A program made the translations under genes and the position numbers. Below, piece by piece: positions 37,211-46,695 of a stretch of DNA of 64,000 nucleotides. Below the pieces are notes generated by a model, which worked only from the letters and a program-made list of their open reading frames with translations, ran no database searches and was not told where the DNA came from. The DNA comes from Bacteroidales bacterium (GTDB taxonomy: Bacteria > Bacteroidota > Bacteroidia > Bacteroidales > P3): positions 1 to 64,000 of the forward strand of contig JAFZDP010000001.1 of assembly GCA_017561155.1 (NCBI GenBank). Reading direction: 5' to 3'. The stretch's first letter is position 1, and each line of letters begins with the position of its first letter.

Positions 37211-38221
37211 ATGAAGAACGCAGTATTAATAATATATACAGGAGGTACTATTGGCATGGTTCAAGACGAAAAAGGAGCGTTGCACCCTTTTGAATTGAAT
37301 CGTATATACGATGCCTTACCACAATTGAAACATGCAGCTTATCAAATAGATTCTTGTCAATTAGATCCTATAATCGATTCATCGAATATGAATCCTACTG
37401 TATGGAAAAAAATAGTAGATGTTATCGAAAAGGAATACGACAACTATGATGGTTTTTTGGTGCTTCATGGAACCGATACAATGGCATATACAGCCTCTGC
37501 ATTGAGTTTTGCATTTGAAAACTTGGGTAAGCCTGTAGTGCTGACAGGTTCGCAGTTGCCGTTGGGTATGTTGCGTTCCGATGGTAGAGAAAATATAATA
37601 TGTGCGTTAGAGATAGCATCGGCACAAAAAATGTTGATACCTGAAGTATGTATATTTTTCGAGAATAAATTGTACCGAGGTAATCGTAGTACTAAGGTAA
37701 GTGCACAAAACTTTAACGCTTTTTCGTCGTTCAATTATCCATCGTTGGCAGTAGCCGGAATCGATATTTACTACAAGACAGATTTAATATCGGCAGTGCC
37801 TACCAATTCGATGAAGGTGTATAAAAATTTCGACGAACATATTGCTATACTACATTTGTTTCCCGGAATAACACAGGAAGTGGTACATTCTGTTTTGTCG
37901 ATACAAGGTTTGAAAGCTGTTATAATATCTACTTATGGTTCCGGTAATGCTCCTACCGAAGATTGGTTTTTGAAAGAGTTGGAAGAAACTGTTGCCAAAG
38001 GAATAATAGTATATGATGTAACACAATGTAAGTCGGGGTCGGTGAATATAGGCCGCTATGCTACTAGTTCGGATTTGGGACGCATAGGAGTGGTAAGTGG
38101 ATACGACATAACAATAGAAGCTGCCGTTACCAAACTTATGTTCCTTTTGGGTAACTATTCTGATAAGGATACTATAACAAAAATGCTAACACAATCCTTG
38201 CGAGGCGAAATTACATTATAA
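37211..38221 (+). CDS. ansA: L-asparaginase, type I (cytoplasmic)
   Basis: This enzyme hydrolyses asparagine to aspartate and ammonia. The two catalytic threonine regions are present: YTGGTIGMVQ (about 9-18) and HGTDTMAYTASALSF (about 85-99); VLTGSQLPLG follows. There is no signal peptide, so it is cytoplasmic. The length (336) suits type I. The heptose kinase gene begins four bases after its stop, so they are likely co-transcribed although the pathways differ. Confidence 0.95.
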   Translation: MKNAVLIIYTGGTIGMVQDEKGALHPFELNRIYDALPQLKHAAYQIDSCQLDPIIDSSNMNPTVWKKIVDVIEKEYDNYDGFLVLHGTDTMAYTASALSFAFENLGKPVVLTGSQLPLGMLRSDGRENIICALEIASAQKMLIPEVCIFFENKLYRGNRSTKVSAQNFNAFSSFNYPSLAVAGIDIYYKTDLISAVPTNSMKVYKNFDEHIAILHLFPGITQEVVHSVLSIQGLKAVIISTYGSGNAPTEDWFLKELEETVAKGIIVYDVTQCKSGSVNIGRYATSSDLGRIGVVSGYDITIEAAVTKLMFLLGNYSDKDTITKMLTQSLRGEITL

Positions 38222-38225
38222 CGAA

Positions 38226-39224
38226 ATGACAGATTTTGAGAAACTAACAACGGAGGTGTCATCACAGCAGGTTCTTATTATTGGCGATGTGATGATAGAC
38301 TCTTATTTGTGGGGCAATGTGGATAGAATATCGCCTGAAGCCCCTGTGCCAATAGTTGCAGTAAATAGGAGAGAGAGCCGACTGGGAGGTGCTGCTAATG
38401 TGGCTTTGAATATTCAAGCTATGGGTGCAAAGCCTATTATGTGTACTGTATTGGGAAACGACGAAAAGTCTAACGAGTTTGTCGACTTGATGAAAGCGGC
38501 AAATATGAATACAGCCGGCGTTATAAAATCGGACGAGAGGGTTACTACCGTAAAATTTAGAATACTTGGAAATAATGTGCAATTGCTCAGAGTTGATGAA
38601 GAAATAACAAGTCCGTTGTCGGAAAACGATGAGAATGCACTTATTGCTAAAGTGGAAGAATTGTTGAATACTACTGAAATAAATGCAATTATATTTCAAG
38701 ATTACGACAAGGGAAATATTACACAACGTGTGATAGCAGAAGTGACAACAATGGCTAAAGCCAAAGGAATACCGACAACAGTAGATCCTAAAAAACGTAA
38801 TTTTGGAAACTTTACTAATGTTACATTGTTTAAACCAAATCTGAAAGAGCTTAGAGAAGGTTTGAATATAGATATAAAAGATGTGACGATAGACGAGTTG
38901 AGAAAGGCTGCCGATATTTTGCATCAGAAACAAGGAATAGATATTGTGTTTGTTACTCTTTCGGAAAAGGGAGCATATATTTGCGATTATCGAACAGCAG
39001 AACCACGACAAGTTCATGTTCCTGCGCATTTAAGAAGTATATCCGATGTGTCGGGAGCAGGCGATACTGTTATAAGTGTGGCAACATTGTGTTTGGCATT
39101 GGGCTTGGATATAGAAAATATAATTAAGTATTCTAACCTAGCCGGAGGTATTGTTTGCGAAAGTGTTGGCGTGGTGCCAATAGAAAGAAATCGTTTTTAT
39201 TCCGAATTGGAAATGTACAATTAA
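38226..39224 (+). CDS. rfaE1: D-glycero-beta-D-manno-heptose-7-phosphate kinase (RfaE1-type)
   Basis: This PfkB-family kinase phosphorylates heptose-7-phosphate at C1 in the ADP-heptose pathway for lipopolysaccharide core. Family motifs: GDVMIDSYLWGNVDRISPEAPVPI near the start, LGGAANVALNIQAMG, DPKKRNFGNF and the C-terminal signature SDVSGAGDTVISVA. It has only the kinase domain; the adenylyltransferase half of the E. coli bifunctional HldE is absent, as is common in this phylum. It lies between ansA and the menG-type methyltransferase. Confidence 0.88.
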   Translation: MTDFEKLTTEVSSQQVLIIGDVMIDSYLWGNVDRISPEAPVPIVAVNRRESRLGGAANVALNIQAMGAKPIMCTVLGNDEKSNEFVDLMKAANMNTAGVIKSDERVTTVKFRILGNNVQLLRVDEEITSPLSENDENALIAKVEELLNTTEINAIIFQDYDKGNITQRVIAEVTTMAKAKGIPTTVDPKKRNFGNFTNVTLFKPNLKELREGLNIDIKDVTIDELRKAADILHQKQGIDIVFVTLSEKGAYICDYRTAEPRQVHVPAHLRSISDVSGAGDTVISVATLCLALGLDIENIIKYSNLAGGIVCESVGVVPIERNRFYSELEMYN

Positions 39225-39232
39225 TATAAAGA

Positions 39233-39952
39233 ATGGAGAAGGAAATAAACAAAGAGTCGTCAGGTATAGCGAAAATGTTCGACAATATAGCACATTCGTA
39301 TGATAGCGTGAATCATATATTGTCGTTCAATATAGATAAAAAGTGGCGAAAATATTTGATAGAAAGATTGCCAACTACACATAGTGTTAAGATATTGGAT
39401 TTGGCTACAGGTACAGGCGACTTGGCTATAATGATGGCAAAGCATTGTAAGAACGGAAAGATACGAGCTGTAGATATTTCGGAGGGAATGTTGGATATAG
39501 GTCGTAAAAAATCAGCAAAAAATAGAGTAGAGGAAAAAATATTGTTTCAAAAGGCTAATGGAGAGAATATGCCTTTCGAAGATAATACTTTTGATTATTG
39601 TACTATATCGTTTGGTGTAAGAAATTTTCAAAACTTAGATAAGGTTTTGATAGAGGTATATCGCTGTTTGAAACCCGGAGGAAAGCTATTCATATTAGAA
39701 TTTGGTAGAAAACCATCGTCGAAGATTATGCGATTATTGTATAAAATATATTCGTCGGTGTGGATTCCTATAGTAGGGGGTGTTGTTTCAAAAAACAGAG
39801 CAGCGTATAAATATTTGCCAAAATCTATAGAGAAATTTATTCATTGGCACGATTTTGTAGAGAAAATGAAAAATATTGGATATTCAGCAGTACGACACAA
39901 GAAATTAACTAATGGAATTGTTATATTCTACGAAGGTGTGAAATTAAAATAA
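39233..39952 (+). CDS. menG: Demethylmenaquinone methyltransferase (UbiE/MenG)
   Basis: This SAM-dependent enzyme performs the last methylation in menaquinone synthesis. Visible motifs: IAHSYDSVNHILSFNIDKKWRK, SAM site LDLATGTGDLAIMMAK (about 54-69), and the UbiE signatures FEDNTFDYCTISFGVRNF and EVYRCLKPGGKLFILEFGRK. The length (239) is normal. It starts nine bases after the heptose kinase gene. Confidence 0.95.
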   Translation: MEKEINKESSGIAKMFDNIAHSYDSVNHILSFNIDKKWRKYLIERLPTTHSVKILDLATGTGDLAIMMAKHCKNGKIRAVDISEGMLDIGRKKSAKNRVEEKILFQKANGENMPFEDNTFDYCTISFGVRNFQNLDKVLIEVYRCLKPGGKLFILEFGRKPSSKIMRLLYKIYSSVWIPIVGGVVSKNRAAYKYLPKSIEKFIHWHDFVEKMKNIGYSAVRHKKLTNGIVIFYEGVKLK

Positions 39953-39995
39953 ACACACGCATAAATAAAACGCATAAAATATATTAAATTATACT

Positions 39996-42764
39996 ATGAC
40001 AAAATACGTTTATACTTTTGGAGGTAGAACAGCAGAAGGAAAAGCTGACATGAAAAACCTATTGGGAGGCAAGGGCGCTAATTTGGCAGAGATGTGTTTG
40101 TTGGGATTGCCGGTGCCAGCAGGGTTGACTATAACAACAGAATGTTGTACAGATTATTATGCAAACAAATGTCAATTGCCTTCTACTCTTATGGATCAAG
40201 TGTGGAAAGGAATGGAAACTATAGAAAAAGTAATGGGTATGAAGTACGACGATACCGAAAATCCATTGCTACTATCTTGTCGTTCGGGGGCTCGTACTTC
40301 TATGCCTGGTATGATGGATACCGTTTTGAACATAGGGTTGAGCTCGAAAACTATTCCCGGATTGATAAAGAAAACAAACAATCCTCGTTTTGTATACGAC
40401 TCTTATCGCAGATTGATAATGATGTATGCCGATGTAGTAATGGAAAAATCAGAAGGTATAGAACCTGCTGATGGTAAAGGTATACGCAAGCAACTTGACG
40501 ATATGCTAGACCGATACAAAGAGGAAAAAGGATATAAGACAGATACAGATCTTACTGCCGACGATTTGTTGGAATTGTCAAATCGTTTTAAACAAAAGGT
40601 AAAGGATGTATTGAATAAAGAATTCCCTGATGATGCAAGAGCACAGTTGGAAGGAGGAATAAAAGCCGTATTTAAAAGTTGGAATGGTAGAAAAGCAATA
40701 TCTTATCGTCGTATAGAAGGTATTCCTGATAGCTGGGGAACAGCAGTAAATGTACAAACCATGGTGTTTGGAAATATGGGCGAAAATTCAGCTACTGGTG
40801 TAGCATTTACTCGTAATCCGGCTACCGGCGAAAATTTATTTTATGGAGAATGGTTGATAAATGCACAAGGAGAAGATGTTGTGGCAGGGATCAGAACTCC
40901 AAATCCATTGAATGATGATACCAAAAACGAACAAAACAAGCACTTGCCTTCAATGCAAGAGCTAATGCCTGAAACATACAAAGAACTTTGCTACATACGC
41001 ACTATATTGGAACGTAGTTATCGTGATATGTTGGATATAGAGTTCACTATTCAAGAAGGAAAACTTTATATGTTGCAATGTAGAGTAGGAAAACGTACCG
41101 GTGTTGCTGCATTAATTATGGCTTTGGACATGTTGTCTGAAAATTTGATAACTAAGAAAGAAATGGTTATGCGTATCTCTCCATCGCAATTGGATGAACT
41201 TTTGCACCCTGTGTTAGATGCTATAGACGAAAAACATCATACACTTATAGCAAAAGGTTTGCCTGCCGGTCCGGGAGGTGCTGTGGGATGTATAGCACTA
41301 TCGTGCGAAAAAGCATTAGAGTATCAACGCAAAGGTATACCATGTATACTTGTTAGAGAAGAAACAAATCCGGAAGACGTTGAAGGTATGCGTGCTGCTG
41401 ATGGTATTCTTACAGCAAGAGGTGGTATGACATCGCATGCTGCATTAGTAGCAAGAGGATGGGGAAAATGCTGTATAGTCGGATGCGACGATGTTAAGAT
41501 AAACAAAGATGATATATCTATATCTACCGATAAATTTGGTCGTAAGCATGTAAGCGTGAAAATCAACGATATGGTTTATATTGCCGGAAAAGAATATCAC
41601 GAAGGCGATATGATAAGTTTGAACGGTAGCAAAGGTTGGATTTATGATGGCAAAATAAAGATGATAAATGCAACAGAAAATCCAAACTTCCAAAAGTTCA
41701 TGGCTATAGTTGATGAATTCAGAAAAATAGGTGTGCGCACAAATGCCGATACTCCTGAAGATGCTCTTAATGCTATCAATTTTGGAGCAGAAGGAATAGG
41801 ATTGTTCCGTATAGAACATATGTTTTATGGAAAAAATAGTGAAGAGCCTTTGGCAAAACTTAGAAATATGATTTTGGCAAATAATACCCAAGAAAGAATA
41901 GCAGCTCTTGACGAATTGGAACCATACATTGTTGAAGCAGCAAAAGGAACATTGAGAGTTATGGATGGTAAGCCTTTAACTTTTAGATTGATGGACCCAC
42001 CATTACACGAATTTATTCCTCAAGCCGAAGAAAAACAAAGAGAACTTGCAAGAGAACATAATATAAAGTTCGAAGAATTGCAAAAAAGAATAGAAGAACT
42101 TCATGAGCAAAATCCGATGTTGGGTTCGCGTGGGGTACGTTTGGGAATCCTTTATCCGGAGATAACAGAGACACAATTTAGAGCCTTGTTCCAAGCCACA
42201 GCCGAATTGATGTTAGAAGGATTGAATCCATGTTTGGAAATAATGGTGCCTCTTACAATGAATGTTAGAGAACTTAAACACCAAAAACTTATAGCAAACA
42301 AAGTACAAGCCGAGATAGAAGCTCAATATAAAGTTAAGCTAACCTACCAATATGGAACAATGATTGAAACTCCGCGTGCTGCGTTGGTTGCAAACGAAAT
42401 ATCTGAGGTAGTGGATTTCTTCTCTTTTGGAACAAACGATTTAACTCAGATGACATTAGGATTCTCTCGCGATGATGTGAATTTGATAATTCATAAATAT
42501 ATAGAAGAAAAGATTATATATTACGATCCGTTTGAATCGTTAGATCAAAAAGGTGTAGGAGAATTGGTAAAAATAGGAACAGAACGTGGTAGAAGCACAA
42601 AAGTAAATCTTAAGTGTGGTATCTGCGGAGAACACGGAGGAGACCCTGCTTCGGTTGAATTCTGCTATAACATAGGATTGAATTATGTTTCATGTTCGCC
42701 TTATCGTATACCGGTAGCCAGATTGGCAGCTGCTCAGGCCGCAATAAAGAGTTCGATTAATTAA
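39996..42764 (+). CDS. ppdK: Pyruvate, phosphate dikinase
   Basis: PPDK interconverts pyruvate, ATP and phosphate with PEP, AMP and pyrophosphate; in anaerobes it serves glycolysis or gluconeogenesis. The ATP-grasp N-terminal domain (LLGGKGANLAEM, SCRSGARTSMPGMMDTVLNIG) is followed by the swivelling phosphohistidine domain, with the carrier histidine near residue 481 (GGMTSHAALVARGWGKCCIVG). The TIM barrel follows, with the catalytic cysteine near residue 877 (CGICGEHGGDP). The length (922) is slightly longer than the typical 870-880. A hairpin terminator follows. Confidence 0.97.
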   Translation: MTKYVYTFGGRTAEGKADMKNLLGGKGANLAEMCLLGLPVPAGLTITTECCTDYYANKCQLPSTLMDQVWKGMETIEKVMGMKYDDTENPLLLSCRSGARTSMPGMMDTVLNIGLSSKTIPGLIKKTNNPRFVYDSYRRLIMMYADVVMEKSEGIEPADGKGIRKQLDDMLDRYKEEKGYKTDTDLTADDLLELSNRFKQKVKDVLNKEFPDDARAQLEGGIKAVFKSWNGRKAISYRRIEGIPDSWGTAVNVQTMVFGNMGENSATGVAFTRNPATGENLFYGEWLINAQGEDVVAGIRTPNPLNDDTKNEQNKHLPSMQELMPETYKELCYIRTILERSYRDMLDIEFTIQEGKLYMLQCRVGKRTGVAALIMALDMLSENLITKKEMVMRISPSQLDELLHPVLDAIDEKHHTLIAKGLPAGPGGAVGCIALSCEKALEYQRKGIPCILVREETNPEDVEGMRAADGILTARGGMTSHAALVARGWGKCCIVGCDDVKINKDDISISTDKFGRKHVSVKINDMVYIAGKEYHEGDMISLNGSKGWIYDGKIKMINATENPNFQKFMAIVDEFRKIGVRTNADTPEDALNAINFGAEGIGLFRIEHMFYGKNSEEPLAKLRNMILANNTQERIAALDELEPYIVEAAKGTLRVMDGKPLTFRLMDPPLHEFIPQAEEKQRELAREHNIKFEELQKRIEELHEQNPMLGSRGVRLGILYPEITETQFRALFQATAELMLEGLNPCLEIMVPLTMNVRELKHQKLIANKVQAEIEAQYKVKLTYQYGTMIETPRAALVANEISEVVDFFSFGTNDLTQMTLGFSRDDVNLIIHKYIEEKIIYYDPFESLDQKGVGELVKIGTERGRSTKVNLKCGICGEHGGDPASVEFCYNIGLNYVSCSPYRIPVARLAAAQAAIKSSIN

Positions 42765-42776
42765 CGATAAAAATAG

Positions 42777-42813
42777 AATGTAGAAAGCAACATATTGTTT
42801 TGCTTTCTACATT
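42777..42813 (+). terminator. Terminator of ppdK
   Basis: A perfect 14-bp stem (AATGTAGAAAGCAA and its complement) has a nine-base loop and a T-containing tail, just after the ppdK stop at 42764. Confidence 0.75.
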
Positions 42814-42840
42814 TTAAATATAAAAATACAATTTAAATAA

Positions 42841-44949
42841 ATGCACAAGAAAATGAATACATTATTGAAAACAGCATTAATTATGACTGCATTAGCCGTT
42901 AGTCCATTGTATGGACAAGAAAGTAATCCTCTACTTAGAGAATGGAAAACACCTCATCAAACACCTCCGTTTGCTGAAATTAAAACAGAACATTATGTTC
43001 CGGCTGTAGAAAAAGGTATGGACGAAGCTCGTAAAAACATCGATGCAATAACATCTTCGACAGAAAAACCTACCTTTGAAAACACTATTCTTGCAATGGA
43101 AAAATCTATGGCTTTGTTGGATAAAGTTACATCGATTATGTTCAATATGAACGAAAGCAACACCAACGAAGAACTTCAAAAACTAGTGTTGAAAATATCT
43201 CCCGAATTGACTAGCTTTTCGAATAATATTTACATGAACGAAAAACTTTTTGAAAGAGTAAAAGCCGTTTATGAAGGCGAAGAAATGAAAAGGCTAAATG
43301 GAGAACAACGTATGTTGGTAGAAAAAACATACCGTGCTTTTTTGCGTACAGGTGCTACTTTAGATGCTGAAGCTAAAAAACAATATAAAGCAAATGCAGA
43401 AGAGTTGGCAAAATTGTCGCAAAAATTTAAACAAAATGTATTGGCAGATAATAACAACTATTATATGCACATTACAAATAAAAAAGACTTGAAAGGTTTG
43501 CCTGAAAATGCAATAAAAAGTGCAGCAGACGAAGCTAAAAAGAGAAATTTGAAAGGTTGGGTAATAACATTGGACTACCCAAGTTATGGACCTTTTATGC
43601 AATATGCAGATAGCAGAGAGAAACGTCGTGAACTTTGGATTGCCTACAACAGCAAAGGAAATAGAGATAACGAAAACAACAATAACGAAATAATACAAAA
43701 GATTTCTAATCTACGTTTGCAACAAGCTAATATATTAGGTTATAAAACTTATGCCGATTATATTTTGAGTGAAAGAATGGCAGAATCTACAGAAAATGTA
43801 GAACAATTCTTGAACGAACTATTGGAAAGTGCAATGCCGGTTGCAAAAGAAGATGTGAAAAAAGTAAGTGATTTTGCTAAAAAACAAGGAGCAAAATTTG
43901 AATTAGAACGTTGGGATTACTCTTACTATTCTGAAAAATTGAAAGAAGCAGAATATGCATTTAGTGGCGAAATGTTGCGTCCATATTTCCAATTGGATAA
44001 AGTTCGTGATGGTATATTTAAATTGTTCGGTATGCTTTACGGACTTACTTTCAACGAAAATAGCGACATTCAAATATATCACCCTGATGTAAAAGCTTAC
44101 GAAGTTTTTGATGGTTCTCGTTTTATGGGTGTGCTTTATTTGGATATGTACCCAAGAGCATCAAAACGTGGCGGTGCATGGAAAACATCTTTCCGTGGAC
44201 AATATCGTGAAAACGGAATAGACACACGTCCATTGATACAAGTAGTATGTAACTTCTCAAAACCTGTAGGTGATACTCCAGCATTGTTATCGTTCGACGA
44301 AGTAGAAACATTCTTGCACGAAATGGGTCATGCTATACATGGAATGCTTTCTGATGTAACTTACGAAAGTATATCCGGAACAGCTACCTATCGCGACTTT
44401 GTGGAATTGCCATCTCAAATTATGGAAAACTGGGCTACAGAACCTGAATTTTTGAAAATGTTTGCTTACCACTACAGCACTAACGAACCTCTACCAACAG
44501 AATATATAGACAAGTTGAAAGAAAGTGAAAACTTCAATTCGGGATACTACTGTGTACGTCAGTTGAGTTTAGGTCTTACAGATATGGCATACCATACAAT
44601 AAAAGAACCTACAACTTTGAAAGCTGAAGAAATTGAAAATGTAGCTATGGCTCCTGCTGAATTGTTGCCTCTTGTAAAAGGAACAACAACCAGTACTTCG
44701 TTCTCACATATATTTGCCGGTGGATATGCAGCCGGATATTACGGATACAAATGGGCCGAAGTTTTGGATGCTGATGCTTTCTCTATGTTCAAACAAAATG
44801 GTATATTCGACAAAGCTACTGCTGAAAGATTCAGAAAAGAAGTTCTGTCGCAAGGTGGTACTAAACACCCGGCTGTTTTGTTTAGAAACTTTATGGGTAG
44901 AGAACCTGACAATAAAGCGTTGTTAATACGTAGCGGATTTATAAAATAG
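42841..44949 (+). CDS. dcp: M3 family metallopeptidase (dipeptidyl carboxypeptidase Dcp-like)
   Basis: This zinc peptidase of the thimet oligopeptidase family releases dipeptides from peptide C-termini. An export signal is visible (MNTLLKTALIMTALAVSPLYGQ), so it is probably periplasmic. The zinc motif is HEMGH (about residue 494; FLHEMGHAIHGMLSD), with the downstream family sequence VELPSQIMENW supplying the third ligand. The length (702) is typical of Dcp. The start may be at 42841 or at the second Met five codons on. It is probably another peptide-utilisation enzyme. Confidence 0.92.
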   Translation: MHKKMNTLLKTALIMTALAVSPLYGQESNPLLREWKTPHQTPPFAEIKTEHYVPAVEKGMDEARKNIDAITSSTEKPTFENTILAMEKSMALLDKVTSIMFNMNESNTNEELQKLVLKISPELTSFSNNIYMNEKLFERVKAVYEGEEMKRLNGEQRMLVEKTYRAFLRTGATLDAEAKKQYKANAEELAKLSQKFKQNVLADNNNYYMHITNKKDLKGLPENAIKSAADEAKKRNLKGWVITLDYPSYGPFMQYADSREKRRELWIAYNSKGNRDNENNNNEIIQKISNLRLQQANILGYKTYADYILSERMAESTENVEQFLNELLESAMPVAKEDVKKVSDFAKKQGAKFELERWDYSYYSEKLKEAEYAFSGEMLRPYFQLDKVRDGIFKLFGMLYGLTFNENSDIQIYHPDVKAYEVFDGSRFMGVLYLDMYPRASKRGGAWKTSFRGQYRENGIDTRPLIQVVCNFSKPVGDTPALLSFDEVETFLHEMGHAIHGMLSDVTYESISGTATYRDFVELPSQIMENWATEPEFLKMFAYHYSTNEPLPTEYIDKLKESENFNSGYYCVRQLSLGLTDMAYHTIKEPTTLKAEEIENVAMAPAELLPLVKGTTTSTSFSHIFAGGYAAGYYGYKWAEVLDADAFSMFKQNGIFDKATAERFRKEVLSQGGTKHPAVLFRNFMGREPDNKALLIRSGFIK

Positions 44950-44995
44950 TTGCAATCATAACAAGGCGACTAAAAATGATATAACAAAAGTATTG

Positions 44996-45037
44996 CTAGA
45001 CCATAAACCTGACATAGATGTAGGGGGTATGGTCTAG
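44996..45037. terminator. Inverted repeat between dcp and ribF
   Basis: CTAGACCATA and its exact complement TATGGTCTAG are separated by 22 bases. It has no strong T run, so it may be a weak terminator or an mRNA 3' end stabiliser. Confidence 0.4.
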
Positions 45038-45092
45038 TGAACTTTTTAAAAAGGAGTTACCAAACTAATACAAGAAAAATATTTTATTGCAA

Positions 45093-46037
45093 ATGAATGT
45101 ACATAAATTAGACAATATTGCCAATTTGCCAGAAAATATAATTGTTACTATAGGTATGTTTGATGGGGTGCATTTGGGACATAAGAAGATACTGTCTTTT
45201 TTGAAGGATAAAGCAGCCGAAAATAAGATGACACCAGTTGTTGTTACCTTCAACAAACATCCCAGACTTGTGCTAAACAACGATGCAAAATCCTTAAAGT
45301 TGCTAAACACAGAGGAGGAACGTTATAGAATATTGGAGCATTACGGAATTGATAATGTTGTAGAAGTTGATTTTACTCCGGAGATAGCCGAACTGTCTAC
45401 CTATTATTTCACAAAGCAATATTTGGTAGATTTGTTGAAAATAAAAGGATTGGTTTTGGGGTACGACAATATGTTTGGTAACAAGAAAATAAACGACTTT
45501 CACCGAATATTTGAACTAGCCAAAGAGTACAACTTTTTTATAGAAGAGTGTTCTCCCTATGTACACAATGGCATAGATGTAAGCTCGACACAAATACGAA
45601 ATGCTTTGAATAATGGAAATATAGACTTGGCAAATAATATGTTGGGTTATGACTATTTTGCCAAGGGATGTATTATAAAAGGCAGACAAATAGGTAGAAC
45701 TATAGGTTTTCCGACAGCAAATATCGAACTTAACAATCACCTGAAAATGTTGCCTAAAGAAGGTGTATACGCAACTGTTATCACCTTGAATGGAACCAGC
45801 TATGTAGGTATGGCAAATATTGGTACTCAGCCAACATTTGAATCGTACAAGCCAACATTCGAAATACATATTATAGACTTTGTGGGCGATATATACGGAC
45901 AATCTATAAAAGTATACTTTATAGAACGGATAAGAGATATACAAAAGTTTGACAATGCCCAATCGTTGATGAAGCAATTGGAATTGGACAAAGAATTGTG
46001 TTTGAAAATTATCGGAAAGAGAAATTCCTATGAATAA
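45093..46037 (+). CDS. ribF: Bifunctional riboflavin kinase / FAD synthetase
   Basis: RibF converts riboflavin to FMN and then FAD. The N-terminal FAD synthetase domain carries TIGMFDGVHLGHKKIL (HxGH nucleotidyl transfer motif) and SSTQIRNAL. The C-terminal riboflavin kinase domain (about 180-310) carries GRTIGFPTANIEL and GMANIGTQPTF. I prefer the ATG at 45093 over the TTG two codons earlier. The stop overlaps the next start by eight bases, coupling it to the LRR protein gene. Confidence 0.95.
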   Translation: MNVHKLDNIANLPENIIVTIGMFDGVHLGHKKILSFLKDKAAENKMTPVVVTFNKHPRLVLNNDAKSLKLLNTEEERYRILEHYGIDNVVEVDFTPEIAELSTYYFTKQYLVDLLKIKGLVLGYDNMFGNKKINDFHRIFELAKEYNFFIEECSPYVHNGIDVSSTQIRNALNNGNIDLANNMLGYDYFAKGCIIKGRQIGRTIGFPTANIELNNHLKMLPKEGVYATVITLNGTSYVGMANIGTQPTFESYKPTFEIHIIDFVGDIYGQSIKVYFIERIRDIQKFDNAQSLMKQLELDKELCLKIIGKRNSYE

Positions 46038-46602
46038 AAGAAGGTTCTTTTTGTTGATGTTTTTTTTGCCAATGATGGTTTTTGCACAATATGATTATAT
46101 ATACAAATCGTTAGAAGAGGTTAAATGTCCGGATAGTGTGTATGTGCTTTCGTTGACAAAACATAAGTTAGATACATTTCCTATTCAGATATTGGACTAT
46201 AGAAACCTTCGAGAGCTAGATCTAAGCAAGAATAGAATAAAGTTTTTGCCAAAAGATATTTACAAACTGGAAAATCTGGAAGTTCTTAATATGGATAGAA
46301 ATCGTTTGCAATATCTGCCTGCGGAAATCGGGTTGTTGAGCAAACTGAAAGTGTTGCGGTTGAGTAGAAACAGACTATACGATTTGCCGGACGAAATTGG
46401 GTACTTGTCTAACTTGAAACAGTTGATACTATGGTCTAATGGAATAAAAACTTTTCCATCGACATTTGCAAATCTTAATGAAACCATAGAGTTTATCGAC
46501 CTAAGGGATAGTCCGATGATGCTGTACGACGACCAACAAGCTATAAAGGAAATGCTGCCAAAACCACAGATAAAAATGGATAAAGTATGTAATTGTAGAT
46601 AG
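46030..46602 (+). CDS. Secreted leucine-rich repeat protein (190 aa)
   Basis: A signal peptide (MNKRRFFLLMFFLPMMVFAQ) is followed by five or so 23-residue leucine-rich repeats of the typical ribotype-like LxxLxLxxNxLxxLPxxI pattern (about 60-165). The C-terminus has a cysteine pair (CNC) and no T9SS sorting domain. It probably mediates protein-protein contacts in the periplasm or at the surface; the partner is unknown. It overlaps ribF by eight bases, probably only as an economical gene arrangement. Confidence 0.8.
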   Translation: MNKRRFFLLMFFLPMMVFAQYDYIYKSLEEVKCPDSVYVLSLTKHKLDTFPIQILDYRNLRELDLSKNRIKFLPKDIYKLENLEVLNMDRNRLQYLPAEIGLLSKLKVLRLSRNRLYDLPDEIGYLSNLKQLILWSNGIKTFPSTFANLNETIEFIDLRDSPMMLYDDQQAIKEMLPKPQIKMDKVCNCR

Positions 46603-46630
46603 CGTATCTATAGTGCTTATACGAAATAAT

Positions 46631-46669
46631 AAAGGGCAAAAAGTAAGTGAAAACTTCTCTTTGCCCTTT
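46631..46669. terminator. Bidirectional terminator between the LRR gene and alaS
   Basis: AAAGGGCAAA / TTTGCCCTTT is a perfect 10-bp stem with a further AAGT/ACTT inner pairing. It lies between two convergent genes and can end both transcripts. Confidence 0.8.
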
Positions 46670-46695
46670 GTTGTATATATTCTATAGGTTAGAAT